The position numbers and the translations under genes were made by a program. A DNA stretch of 13,752 nucleotides, from assembly GCA_030042755.1 (NCBI GenBank), contig JASHZC010000023.1:1-13752 (forward strand), written 5' to 3'. Below the pieces are notes generated by a model that searched no databases, was not told the origin of the DNA, and was given only the letters and a program-made list of their open reading frames with translations. The DNA comes from Vulcanimicrobiota bacterium (lineage in GTDB: Bacteria; Eremiobacterota; Eremiobacteria; Baltobacterales; Baltobacteraceae). Of the stretch, positions 6,932-13,752 are shown piece by piece (the first letter of the stretch is position 1; every line of letters begins with the position of its first letter).

Positions 6932-6971
6932 GCGGGGGTTCGTGTGCCACATGGCCAACGAAACCATCCGC
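6932..6971 (+). other. Imperfect hairpin in the hypA leader
   Basis: Reading the plus strand as RNA, GCGG (6932-6935) pairs with CCGC (6968-6971), GGTT (6937-6940) with AACC (6962-6965), CGT (6941-6943) with ACG (6958-6960), and GCC (6946-6948) with GGC (6953-6955) around an ACAU loop. That is 14 pairs interrupted by small bulges. It ends 20 bases before the hypA ATG. I do not recognise a known riboswitch class. It may simply reflect high GC content. Confidence 0.3.
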
Positions 6972-6991
6972 GTCATGGACAAAACGATGAC

Positions 6992-7339
6992 ATGCATGAG
7001 ATTACGGTAGCGCTTGGTGTCCTCGAAGGCGTCGAAGCTACCGCGCGCGAGCAGGGTATCGAGCGCATCAGCGCGGTGCACGTGCGCGTCGGTGCGCTCA
7101 GCGGCATCGTGCGTGATGCGCTGCTGTTTTCTTGGGGTGTCGCCACGGAGCGAACGATTGCGGAAGGCAGCGAATTGAAGATCGAAGAGATTCCGCTTGC
7201 CGTGTTTTGCGAACGCTGCGAAGCCGAACGGTCTCCGGTTCCTGGTTCGGGATTGCTTTGTCCGGAATGCGGAATGATTTGCCCGCGCATCGTTCGTGGT
7301 CGCGAAATGCAACTCGTTTCTATGGAGGTGCCTGAATGA
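6992..7339 (+). CDS. hypA: Hydrogenase nickel-insertion protein HypA
   Basis: A 115-residue protein, normal for HypA, which hands nickel to the large subunit together with HypB. It starts MHEITVALG; the family needs Met1-His2 at the N-terminus for nickel binding, and this fixes the ATG at 6992 although the frame is open much further upstream and the ribosome binding site is weak. The zinc site is C73-x-x-C76 (FCERC) and C90-x-x-C93 (LCPECG). The stop overlaps the hypB start by ATGA. It is divergent from hhyS. hypC, hypD, hypE and hypF are not in the window, so the rest of the maturation set must lie elsewhere, perhaps beyond base 1. Confidence 0.95.
   Translation: MHEITVALGVLEGVEATAREQGIERISAVHVRVGALSGIVRDALLFSWGVATERTIAEGSELKIEEIPLAVFCERCEAERSPVPGSGLLCPECGMICPRIVRGREMQLVSMEVPE
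7324..7330 (+). promoter_or_regulatory. Strong ribosome binding site for hypB
   Basis: GGAGGTG inside the last codons of hypA, with GGAGG 7 bases before the hypB ATG at 7336. Together with the ATGA overlap this supports that start over the in-frame ATG two codons later. Confidence 0.75.
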
Positions 7340-8019
7340 AGATGCGCGTCGTCGAGATCGCGTCGAATCTCATGGTGAAAAACAACACGATCGCTGCGCG
7401 ACTGCGCGATCGATTCGCGCAGAGCGGCACGCTGGTTGTCAACGTGCTCTCGAGCCCGGGATCAGGAAAAACGACGCTTCTCGAGGAGACGCTGCGCCGG
7501 CTCTCCGGGCGCTTTCGCGTCGGCGCATTGGTAGGAGATCAGGCAACGGCCAACGACGCGCAACGGCTGGCGCGAAGCGGAGCGCCCGTTCATCAGATTA
7601 CGACCGCGGCCGAGTGCCGTCTCGATGCGGAGATGATCACCAAGGCTCTGCCGTCGCTTGGCGACGAACGCTTCGACGCGCTCTTCATAGAAAACGTCGG
7701 CAATCTCATCTGTCCGGCGGAATACGATCTCGGCGAAGATCTGCGGGTCGTGCTCTTCGCCGTCACCGAAGGCGAGGACAAACCGCTGAAATATCCCCTC
7801 GCGTTCAACACCTCGCACATCGCGCTCGTCACAAAGAGCGACATTGCACCGGCGGTCGAGTACGATCGTTCCGCTGCGACGGCCGCCATCCGGCAAGTCA
7901 ATCCGGGCATAACAATCCTGGAAATTTCCGCACGAACGGGGGCGGGCCTAGACGAGTGGATCGCGACGATCGAGGAACGCGTGTGGGCTAAGGTGCAAAG
8001 CGAGCCGGTCTCGCCCTGA
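7336..8019 (+). CDS. hypB: Hydrogenase maturation GTPase HypB, with altered metal-site residue
   Basis: A 227-residue GTPase that drives nickel delivery to the hydrogenase. The P-loop is LSSPGSGKTT (residues 38-47), GDQAT follows at 68-72, ENVGNLICP at 119-127, and the base-recognition motif is TKSD at 166-169. The N-terminus has neither the His-rich stretch nor the CxxCGC motif of some HypB proteins, so nickel storage is not expected. The G-domain metal site normally reads CHLDA; here it is C94-R95-L-D-A, so Cys94 and Cys126 remain but the His is Arg. It is co-transcribed with hypA and 41 bases upstream of the regulator gene. Confidence 0.95.
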   Translation: MKMRVVEIASNLMVKNNTIAARLRDRFAQSGTLVVNVLSSPGSGKTTLLEETLRRLSGRFRVGALVGDQATANDAQRLARSGAPVHQITTAAECRLDAEMITKALPSLGDERFDALFIENVGNLICPAEYDLGEDLRVVLFAVTEGEDKPLKYPLAFNTSHIALVTKSDIAPAVEYDRSAATAAIRQVNPGITILEISARTGAGLDEWIATIEERVWAKVQSEPVSP

Positions 8020-8060
8020 GCGGCAAGGTTCGTCCGGCCCCGCAAGAGTAAGTGCGTACC

Positions 8061-10673
8061 ATGGCACTGCCCAGGAATCGGCTGCTCGCGCGTCTGTTTG
8101 CTGCCGAGCCGCAACTGATTCGTCTCGTAGCCGGTGCGGGTTACGGTAAGTCGTCGCTCGCGCGTCTGTTCGCCAGACGCTACGAGCGGCACGCAATTTG
8201 CGATTGCTTGGGAGTCTCCGACGGAACCGAATTCGCCAACCGCGCGCTCTCGGCACTAGCCGCGGAGCTTCCGAGCGGAAGCGACGCGATCACGCAGCTC
8301 CGCCTACGTCTCCACGCGACGGATGCGGACGCGGCTGCTTGGAGCCGCGCGCTGCTCGATGTCTGGAAAGCGCATAACGAACAGGCACTGTTCATCGTAG
8401 AACATGCCGAGGCAATCGCTGAAAACGGAACACTCCTTGCCCTCTTCGGCGATTTGCTTGCGGCGCGCCCCGCAGAGCGAGTCGTGCTCGTCAGTTCGCG
8501 GGTTCCGCTGCCGATTCGCTTTTCGAATTACGTTGCGCCGCATCACATGCTCACGCTCACCCGCAGCGAATTGCGATTCGAGGACGCGGAAGCACGCGAC
8601 ATCTTTGCCGGTAGCGACGTATCGCCAGAACTCGTGGAACGGATTGTCCGGTTGGCAGATGGATGGCCGAGTGTTCTGCTCTTGATTGCGCGGCTCGCTC
8701 AATACGACTCCTCGATCGATCGTTTGCTCGAGCGTCTCGGCGATCTTCCCAGCGAAGATCTGTACGAATGCCTCGGTAGAGAAGTGCTCTCGGCGTTCAC
8801 GCCGGAAATGATGTCCGCAATGCTGGCAACAGCGTCGATCCCGAATGCGTCGCTGGAGGACATCTTTGCCGCAACGGGGGTTCGCAATGCAACGCTGATC
8901 GTGGATCGCCTGCTGCATCTTCCCGGCTTCATATCGTCGGAGACGGGCGCGTACCAAGTACATCCACTGTTGCAAGGCGCCTTGCGCTCGCAAAGCGGCA
9001 CCGATCAGGCAAATTACCTGCTGAGAGCCGCCGCGCGATACGAAGGCGAAGGCGACTATCTGCGCGCCGCCGAGCTGTATGCGACCTCCGGCGATGAATG
9101 CGCGGCGGCAGCTGCGCTCGATCGGCTACCGGCCGAAACCCTGCAACGTCCCACGCCTCGTCTCGTCGACGTGCTCACCAAGATCGAGATGGCGATTATT
9201 TGCACCCAGCCAAACCTTTGGGTCGCAATGCTGCCCGAACGGCGCAGCCGCGTCGATACCGCGACGCTGCACGACGAAGCACTCGGCCTGCTGCAATCGA
9301 TGTCGCCCGACGCGCCGCGGGCGCTGGAGCGGCGTCTGCGCGTGCGCCTTGCCATCTTGGCGCAAGAATTAGAACGTCTCGCCGAGGCGCGTGCCGTGAT
9401 GGAATCAAGTACCGTAACACATGCAGCCAACGATGCACCCGAGGAGCGACGTTTAGCACTGATGACGCTGGCACTGATCGCTGCGAAGCAGGGCCGGTTT
9501 GCCGAATCCGATCGCCTCGTCGACGAAGCCGAGAGCGTGCTCGGCGCGCGTCATCTTCGATTCGACCGAGAGCGCGCCCAGATCGCAGCTGAGCGCTCTC
9601 GCCTCTTGGGCGACTGGCATGGCGCGCTGAAGATGAGCGAAGAAGCGCTCTACGCGGCGCAGCGAACCGGCGATACGGCGCGAATCATCGAGGCCGCGCG
9701 AGACGTCGCGCGAGCAGCCTGGTATTGCGATGACGATGCTCGCGTTCTCTCGGCCAACGAATTGCTCGAGGATTGCGGCGATGTCGAAGCCCGCGCATTC
9801 GTTCGCTACGTCAAGGCCATGCTGACGCAGTCGCCGGTTGATGCGCCGCCGCTAGCGTTGCACGCGGCGCGACTGCACGCGGCTCTCGTCACCACCGACC
9901 AGCGCCTTGCGGAAAAGCTCTTCGACGAAGCGATCGAAGGCGTTGATGCGTTCGAAAACGCGTTTCCGCGGATCGTTATGCGCGTCTGCGCGGCGCTGCT
10001 CTTGCCAAGCCAAAGGCGCCGGCTTCTCGAGGCGCGCGTCATCGCTCAGTCGATCGAATCGCCGCCGCTCGAAGCATCGCTGGAGCTGATCATCGATTCT
10101 ACCGAGCCTTTAGATCACGGAATCTTCAAATATCTGGCCGCACGCGTTTCGCGTTCGCCGCTCAGGACCCGGCGCGACGTCCTCACGATCCAACTGGTCG
10201 GCGGACAGGTTCGGCGCGGCCACGAGCCGCTTCATGTATCGGATCGCGGCTTCGAGTTGCTCGTGGCCCTGGCTTTGCACGCGCCCGGCACGCCGAAAGA
10301 GGAGCTCGCGAGTTGTATTTGGCCGGGCCTCGATGCCGAAGCCGCATTCAACGCTTTGAAAATGTGCGTCTCTCGCACGCGGGCTCAACTCGGCGACAAA
10401 GAGGCGATCGCGAACACGAAGCACGGCTATGCGCTGAGCCAGCGCGTCACGGTCGATCTGCATGAATACGAGCAACTGCTGCGCATCGCGCGCTCGTCCG
10501 AAACGGTGGGCGAAGCGCTGCGCCGTCAACTCGAGGAGGCCATTCGTTCGTTCGAGGCGGGCGGACGCACGTACGCGGCAGACTGGGCGTGGTTCGTACC
10601 GCACGATGCGCGACTCGACGAGGTGTATCACGAACTCAACCTTGTGCTTGCCGAGCCCGCCATTACCCGCTGA
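8061..10673 (+). CDS. Large STAND-ATPase regulator with C-terminal SARP/BTAD-like winged helix
   Basis: An 870-residue protein from ATG 8061; GTG at 8052 would add three residues and neither start has a clear ribosome site. The N-terminus resembles MalT/LuxR-family STAND ATPases: ARLFAAEPQLIRLVAGAGYGKSS, with the Walker A GAGYGKSS at residues 25-32, a Walker B-like LFIVEHAE at 110-117, and LVSSRVPLP at 143-151. Residues about 330-690 are rich in Ala, Leu, Glu and Arg helices, likely TPR-like. From about 709 a winged helix appears (VSDRGFELLVALALHAPG, then ELASCIWPGLDAEAAFNALK and TKHGYAL), followed by a short remainder of a BTAD domain. The usual order in SARP regulators is DNA-binding first; here it is last. 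It may be transcribed with hypAB and control the hydrogenase, but the target and inducer are unknown. Confidence 0.85.
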   Translation: MALPRNRLLARLFAAEPQLIRLVAGAGYGKSSLARLFARRYERHAICDCLGVSDGTEFANRALSALAAELPSGSDAITQLRLRLHATDADAAAWSRALLDVWKAHNEQALFIVEHAEAIAENGTLLALFGDLLAARPAERVVLVSSRVPLPIRFSNYVAPHHMLTLTRSELRFEDAEARDIFAGSDVSPELVERIVRLADGWPSVLLLIARLAQYDSSIDRLLERLGDLPSEDLYECLGREVLSAFTPEMMSAMLATASIPNASLEDIFAATGVRNATLIVDRLLHLPGFISSETGAYQVHPLLQGALRSQSGTDQANYLLRAAARYEGEGDYLRAAELYATSGDECAAAAALDRLPAETLQRPTPRLVDVLTKIEMAIICTQPNLWVAMLPERRSRVDTATLHDEALGLLQSMSPDAPRALERRLRVRLAILAQELERLAEARAVMESSTVTHAANDAPEERRLALMTLALIAAKQGRFAESDRLVDEAESVLGARHLRFDRERAQIAAERSRLLGDWHGALKMSEEALYAAQRTGDTARIIEAARDVARAAWYCDDDARVLSANELLEDCGDVEARAFVRYVKAMLTQSPVDAPPLALHAARLHAALVTTDQRLAEKLFDEAIEGVDAFENAFPRIVMRVCAALLLPSQRRRLLEARVIAQSIESPPLEASLELIIDSTEPLDHGIFKYLAARVSRSPLRTRRDVLTIQLVGGQVRRGHEPLHVSDRGFELLVALALHAPGTPKEELASCIWPGLDAEAAFNALKMCVSRTRAQLGDKEAIANTKHGYALSQRVTVDLHEYEQLLRIARSSETVGEALRRQLEEAIRSFEAGGRTYAADWAWFVPHDARLDEVYHELNLVLAEPAITR

Positions 10674-10720
10674 CGCATCGTAAAACGTCTACAGTGTAAA
10701 CGCGCATAGCTTGCATCCGC

Positions 10721-13012
10721 GTGCTATGCTCGGCGTTGTTTGCTTGCTGCGTTCTCGTTGTAGGACTTGCTACGGCTTCGCCATCTCCGTCTCCGTCGCC
10801 GTCGCCGACGCCGACGCCGCTCAAGGAGATAGCGCACACCGCAACCGTCGGCCGCCAAACAAACCTCGTGGGAACGGCGGCTGCGGCATCGCAAGGTGCG
10901 ATCGGTCAAGAGCAGATTGCGACGCGCCCAATCCTGCGTCCGGGCGAAATCCTCGAAGCGATTCCCGGTCTGGTCATCTCGCAACACTCCGGCGAGGGCA
11001 AAGCCAATCAATATTATCTACGCGGCTTTCAGCTCGATCATGGAACCGATCTCGAGAGCACGATCGACGGCATGCCGATCAACTTGCCGACCCATGCGCA
11101 CGGTCAGGGATATTCCGATATCAACTGGCTCATGCCCGAACTCGTGAGCTATGTCGAATACGAGAAAGGGCCGTACTACGCCGACAAAGGCGACTTCTCG
11201 ACCGCCGGCTCGTACGATCTCTACTACCGTGACACCATTGCTCCGACCGTTTCATTCGGTATGGGGCAATATGGATACGACCGTTTGTTCATAGCCGATT
11301 CGCCTCGGGCCGGCTCCGGAAATCTTCTTTATGCGATCGAGACCTACCACGACAACGGCTCGTTTGAGAAGCCCGACGAGTATTGGAAGCTCAACGGCGT
11401 GATGCGATGGAGCCGCTCGACACAAAATTCGAATTTCAACGTCACGGGCATGTCCTATCGCGGGCTGTTCGATTCGACCGATCAGATCCCGGAGAGGCTG
11501 GTGGCAAGCGGCGTCTTGAGCCGATTCGGATACATCGATCCAAGCGACGGGGGATCGACGTACCGTTCGTCGCTTTCCACCCAATGGATGCACGAGGACG
11601 ATCGCGGGACGACGAAGGTCAGCGCATACGGCTATGAGTCGTACCTCGATCTGTTCTCCAATTTTACGTATTACCTGGACGACGCGACAGACTACTACAA
11701 CGTCACGCGAAACCCAATCACTTGCTACACCGAATACAACACGTGCGACCCCGGGCCGAAGCACGTCAGCTCGTACACCTCGTATTGTCCGGCAAATACC
11801 GCGCCGCCCGGGCTAAACGGCGCACCGCAGCCATTCTCCTTCGCTTGCGGCGACCAGCGCGAGCAGGAGGACATCCGTTTCGTTTCAGGATTCAACGCAA
11901 GCCGTAGTTTCGACTCCGACTGGACGCAGACGTCGATCGGCGCCGGCCTACGAAACGACAACATCCCGACGGTTGCACTGTTCTTGACCAACGATCGAAC
12001 GCGCTACGCAAACGGAACGCTCAGCGACGATCACGTCGTCGAGCGCGATCAAAACGTGTGGGCGCAGAGCCAACTTCACGCAACCAAGAAGCTGCGGCTG
12101 ATCGCCGGGATCCGCGGCGATGTGTACGATTTCGACGTCTTCGACCCGAGCCCGGCGAACTCCGGAAAGACGGCCGAAGGAATGGTCAATCCGAAGTTCA
12201 CGGCGGCGTACGCGGCATCGCAACACGAGGAGTTGTACGCCGACTTCGGTGACAGCTTTCACAGCAACGATGCTCGTGGCATCTTCGAAACACTTGATCC
12301 GCAAACGCACGCCACGTATAATGCGCAGGGCCAGCCGGTGCAGCAAGTAACGCCATTGGTGCGCGCGACCGGCGAAGAGGTTGGGTACCGGCGCTCGTTT
12401 CCGAAATACAGCGGAACGCTATCGCTCTGGCAACTACACCTCAATTCGGAGTTGGTCTTCAACGGCGACGACGGTACTACGTATGCCGGTGGTCCCACGA
12501 TGCGTCGCGGAATCGAAATCTCAAACTTTTGGACGCCGACGCGTTGGCTGACGTACGATGCCGATTTCGCAAATTCGAGCGCGCACTTCTTGACGAATTT
12601 CAACGGCCAAGGTACGTCGGTCCCCGAGTCGCTTAACGCCGTCATCGCCGCCGGAGCGACGATCGATCTTCCGCACTATTCCGCGAGCTTGCGCCTACGG
12701 TACTTCGGTCCGCGCGTGCTCGACCAAGAGGGCAACGCACACTCCACAGGCTCGTTGATTTTCAATGGACAGTTCACAGCAAAGCTGAACGGTCGATATC
12801 TCCTTCGGTTAGAAGGCTTGAATCTGCTAAACGCCCGCGCAGACGACATCGAATATTACTACCAGTCGTGGCTCAAGCAGGACGCCGCCAATCCGACCCT
12901 CGCCAATAATCCAACCGTTAATCCCGCGCTCGGCGGCGCCGGAATCAACGACTACATCTTTCACCCAGCTGAAGCTCAGACGTTCAGGCTCACGCTCTCC
13001 AGGGCTTTGTAA
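10721..13012 (+). CDS. TonB-dependent outer-membrane receptor
   Basis: A 763-residue receptor. The GTG start at 10721 is the only common start codon after the in-frame stop at 10697. The signal sequence LFACCVLVVGLATA ends at Ala19, probably cut before SPSPSP. It has no basic residue near the N-terminus and no ribosome site is clear, so the start is uncertain. A Ser-Pro/Thr-Pro linker covers residues 20-33. The plug domain spans about 60-165: LRPGEILEAIPGLVISQHSG, NQYYLRGFQLDHGTDLES, DGMPINLPTHAHGQGYSD, then KGPYYADKGDFSTAGS. The barrel fills the rest and ends FHPAEAQTFRLTLSRAL, as in the proteobacterial subfamily I recall. I see no TonB box. C335, C342, C356 and C376 lie in one probable surface loop. 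The substrate is unknown; nickel or a metal chelate is a guess from neighbours. Confidence 0.92.
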   Translation: MLCSALFACCVLVVGLATASPSPSPSPSPTPTPLKEIAHTATVGRQTNLVGTAAAASQGAIGQEQIATRPILRPGEILEAIPGLVISQHSGEGKANQYYLRGFQLDHGTDLESTIDGMPINLPTHAHGQGYSDINWLMPELVSYVEYEKGPYYADKGDFSTAGSYDLYYRDTIAPTVSFGMGQYGYDRLFIADSPRAGSGNLLYAIETYHDNGSFEKPDEYWKLNGVMRWSRSTQNSNFNVTGMSYRGLFDSTDQIPERLVASGVLSRFGYIDPSDGGSTYRSSLSTQWMHEDDRGTTKVSAYGYESYLDLFSNFTYYLDDATDYYNVTRNPITCYTEYNTCDPGPKHVSSYTSYCPANTAPPGLNGAPQPFSFACGDQREQEDIRFVSGFNASRSFDSDWTQTSIGAGLRNDNIPTVALFLTNDRTRYANGTLSDDHVVERDQNVWAQSQLHATKKLRLIAGIRGDVYDFDVFDPSPANSGKTAEGMVNPKFTAAYAASQHEELYADFGDSFHSNDARGIFETLDPQTHATYNAQGQPVQQVTPLVRATGEEVGYRRSFPKYSGTLSLWQLHLNSELVFNGDDGTTYAGGPTMRRGIEISNFWTPTRWLTYDADFANSSAHFLTNFNGQGTSVPESLNAVIAAGATIDLPHYSASLRLRYFGPRVLDQEGNAHSTGSLIFNGQFTAKLNGRYLLRLEGLNLLNARADDIEYYYQSWLKQDAANPTLANNPTVNPALGGAGINDYIFHPAEAQTFRLTLSRAL
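10778..10819 (+). repeat. Short Ser-Pro/Thr-Pro coding repeat in the receptor N-terminus
   Basis: Fourteen codons encode seven Ser-Pro or Thr-Pro dipeptides, using near-identical six-base units (TCNCCG then ACGCCG). It lies just after the predicted signal-peptide cleavage site and probably forms a flexible periplasmic linker. Units this alike can change number by slippage in steps of two residues without losing frame. Confidence 0.8.
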
Positions 13013-13077
13013 AAATCCCGTATCGAAGGGCTTGCGAAAGGGGGGACACGGGGTAAGAATGGTCCCAAAGGCTTGCA

Positions 13078-13084
13078 GGGAGGA
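13078..13084 (+). promoter_or_regulatory. Strong ribosome binding site deciding the start of the 58-residue gene
   Basis: GGGAGGA lies 3 bases before the ATG at 13088. It favours that ATG over the in-frame TTG at 13073, which is upstream of the site. Confidence 0.65.
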
Positions 13085-13087
13085 CAT

Positions 13088-13264
13088 ATGAGCAGTCAGC
13101 GTCCCGACCGTTTCAGCAAAGACCTCAGCCCATCCGACGATCCTGAGTTCGTCAACGACGGTTTGCGCGACGCCATAACAAAGGAACTGCAGCGGACAGA
13201 CCTGAGCGCCGACGATCGCAAAGCCTACGAAGCAGCCCTCGAAAAGCTCAACAAGGGCCAATAA
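13088..13264 (+). CDS. Small charged protein of unknown function, 58 aa
   Basis: Starts MSSQRPDRFSKDLSPSD and ends EAALEKLNKGQ. It is hydrophilic with many Asp, Glu, Lys and Arg, has no Cys, no signal peptide and no membrane segment. The second half (RDAITKELQRTDLSADDRKA and on) should be helical. The ATG has a strong GGGAGGA ribosome site, which is the main evidence that it is real, along with ordinary codon use. It lies 75 bases after the receptor gene on the same strand and just before the repeat element. I do not recognise a family. Confidence 0.65.
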   Translation: MSSQRPDRFSKDLSPSDDPEFVNDGLRDAITKELQRTDLSADDRKAYEAALEKLNKGQ

Positions 13265-13270
13265 CCCCCA

Positions 13271-13320
13271 CGTGTTACCCTGAGCGTCCGTGTCACCCTG
13301 AGCGTCCGTGTCACCCTGAG
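13271..13320. repeat. Tandem 18-bp direct repeat
   Basis: The unit CGTCCGTGTCACCCTGAG occurs twice without change (13285-13302 and 13303-13320). A degenerate 14-base copy with T for C precedes it (13271-13284). It contains the CACCCTGAG core that also forms the neighbouring inverted repeat, so these look like stacked fragments of one dispersed element. Confidence 0.85.
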
Positions 13321-13409
13321 CTTGTCGAAGGGTGCTGTAATGCTGTCATCCTGAGCGGAGCGAGCGCAGCACGTGTCGGTGCAACCCTTCGACAAGCTCA
13401 GGGTGACAC
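13308..13409. repeat. REP-like element with perfect 26-bp inverted repeat
   Basis: The left arm (13308-13333, core CCTGAGCTTGTCGAAGG) and right arm (13384-13409) are exact reverse complements around a 50-base loop. A second pair, GTCATCCTGAGCG (13345-13357) and its complement (13413-13425), is interleaved with the first. Elements with this core are, from memory, dispersed in many GC-rich environmental genomes, including this candidate phylum. It lies between two convergent genes, so the hairpin could act as a two-way terminator; there is no U-tract. No transposase gene is visible. Confidence 0.85.
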
Positions 13410-13440
13410 GGTCGCTCAGGATGACACATTCGGTGCGGGA

Positions 13441-13752
13441 TCAGCGGCGGCGGCCGGCGGCCATGAGTTCGACGTAGGGGCGAATCGCCTCGAGAGCCAT
13501 TGCGGCCCCGAGCGCTACGAGCGCTCGGATGATGACCAGCATGATGTCGCGCAGGCTCAACAGACGTTCGTCGGCATATTTGATCACGGTTTCATCGTCG
13601 GGCTGGAGCACTGCGCTCGACGATGACGTTGCTTTCTCTCCGAAAACCTGCATGTTTGCGGCCTCTTCGAGGGTCGCTGAAATATTGAGCGTTGAGACCG
13701 GCGAACCCGCGATCGGAAGCGACGGCAAGAACCAGTAGTCGATCGAAAAATC
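13441..13752 (-). CDS. C-terminal part of an unknown membrane protein (5' end outside window)
   Basis: The minus-strand frame is open from the right window edge (first visible residues DFSIDYWFLPSLPIAG) to the TGA at 13443-13441, about 103 residues. A TTG at 13728 could be read as a start, but the frame continues upstream without a stop and no ribosome site is seen, so this is more likely a fragment of a longer gene. A hydrophobic helix (IMLVIIRALVALGAAMALEAI) lies near the C-terminus and is followed by a basic tail ending GRRR. The segment before it is polar and acidic (LQPDDETVIKYADE). No family recognised. The stop sits 16 bases from the end of the repeat element. Confidence 0.6.
   Translation of the reverse strand, partial: DFSIDYWFLPSLPIAGSPVSTLNISATLEEAANMQVFGEKATSSSSAVLQPDDETVIKYADERLLSLRDIMLVIIRALVALGAAMALEAIRPYVELMAAGRRR

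Larger units (their letters stand above)
6695..6991. promoter_or_regulatory. Divergent control region between hhyS and hypA
   Basis: These 297 bases separate two divergent hydrogenase transcription units and hold no convincing gene. They are locally AT-richer near 6721-6835. Visible structures are a TTTCA/TGAAA pair with a 10-base spacer (6727-6746), an ATTAAC-gct-GTTAAT dyad (6775-6789), a CGTAA-tcg-TTACG dyad (6796-6808), and GTTAC boxes at 6802-6808, 6813-6819, 6908-6914 and 6919-6925. A plus-strand -10-like TATAAC lies at 6830-6835 with only a weak TTTGCG at 6809-6814 (15-base spacer). I see no clear minus-strand promoter; CATATT upstream of hhyS is a weak -10 candidate. Confidence 0.6.

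Noticed and set aside
6281..6991. Long plus-strand extension of the hypA frame upstream of 6992 (352 residues in all)
   Set aside because: Most of it lies antisense to hhyS, and HypA needs MHE at its true N-terminus, so the extension is a chance open frame.
10711..11232. Alternative reading frame at the start of the receptor gene (MHPRAMLGVV...)
   Set aside because: It runs on as an Arg-rich shadow frame. A frameshift joining it to the receptor would give a basic N-terminus, but nothing in the bases demands it.
13271..13425. CRISPR array
   Set aside because: There are only two perfect units with no unique spacers between them, and no cas genes nearby.

Overview
The window looks like the hydrogenase locus of a GC-rich, Gram-negative-type (diderm) soil or air-exposed bacterium. 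My best guess is Candidatus Eremiobacterota (WPS-2) or a relative. The clues are an actinobacterial-type (group 1h) [NiFe]-hydrogenase set with its usual conserved unknown genes, a TonB-dependent outer-membrane receptor with a Ser-Pro/Thr-Pro linker after its signal peptide, large ATPase/BTAD-type regulators, and dispersed repeats of the 'CCTGAGC...TTCGACAAGCTCAGG' type. The taxon is inference; the hydrogenase class is read from the proteins.

Positions 1-6694 (minus strand) hold one tightly packed operon, read right to left: hydrogenase small subunit (hhyS), large subunit (hhyL), a NifU-domain protein in the place of mycobacterial hhyE, a DUF5947-type cysteine protein, a DUF6084-type protein, a 429-residue protein of unknown function, the hydrogenase maturation endopeptidase, an 81-residue membrane-anchored-looking protein related to DUF6893, and the first codons of another gene cut by the window edge. 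From hhyL down to the 81-residue gene every junction is an overlap or a 1-base gap, which implies translational coupling. The small subunit has an Asp in place of the second Cys of the proximal-cluster CxxC and an extra Cys at the medial cluster, both expected for group 1h enzymes that oxidise atmospheric H2.

Positions 6695-6991 form a divergent intergenic region with several short dyads and repeated GTTAC boxes, probably the shared control region. Positions 6992-8019 (plus strand) carry hypA and hypB, nickel-insertion factors overlapping by ATGA. HypB has Arg where the metal-site His is expected. hypC, hypD, hypE and hypF are not in the window.

Positions 8061-10673 encode a large STAND ATPase regulator with a C-terminal SARP/BTAD-like winged helix, and 10721-13012 a TonB-dependent receptor. 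Their position next to the nickel-enzyme genes suggests, but does not prove, roles in hydrogenase control and in metal or cofactor uptake. The right end (13088-13752) has a small charged protein, a repeat element with a perfect 26-bp inverted repeat between convergent genes, and the C-terminal part of an unknown protein with a membrane helix.

In working order: TonB receptor (possible import), HypA/HypB (nickel delivery), endopeptidase (C-terminal cleavage of HhyL), HhyS/HhyL (H2 oxidation), NifU-domain protein and the conserved unknowns (electron transfer, assembly or membrane attachment).
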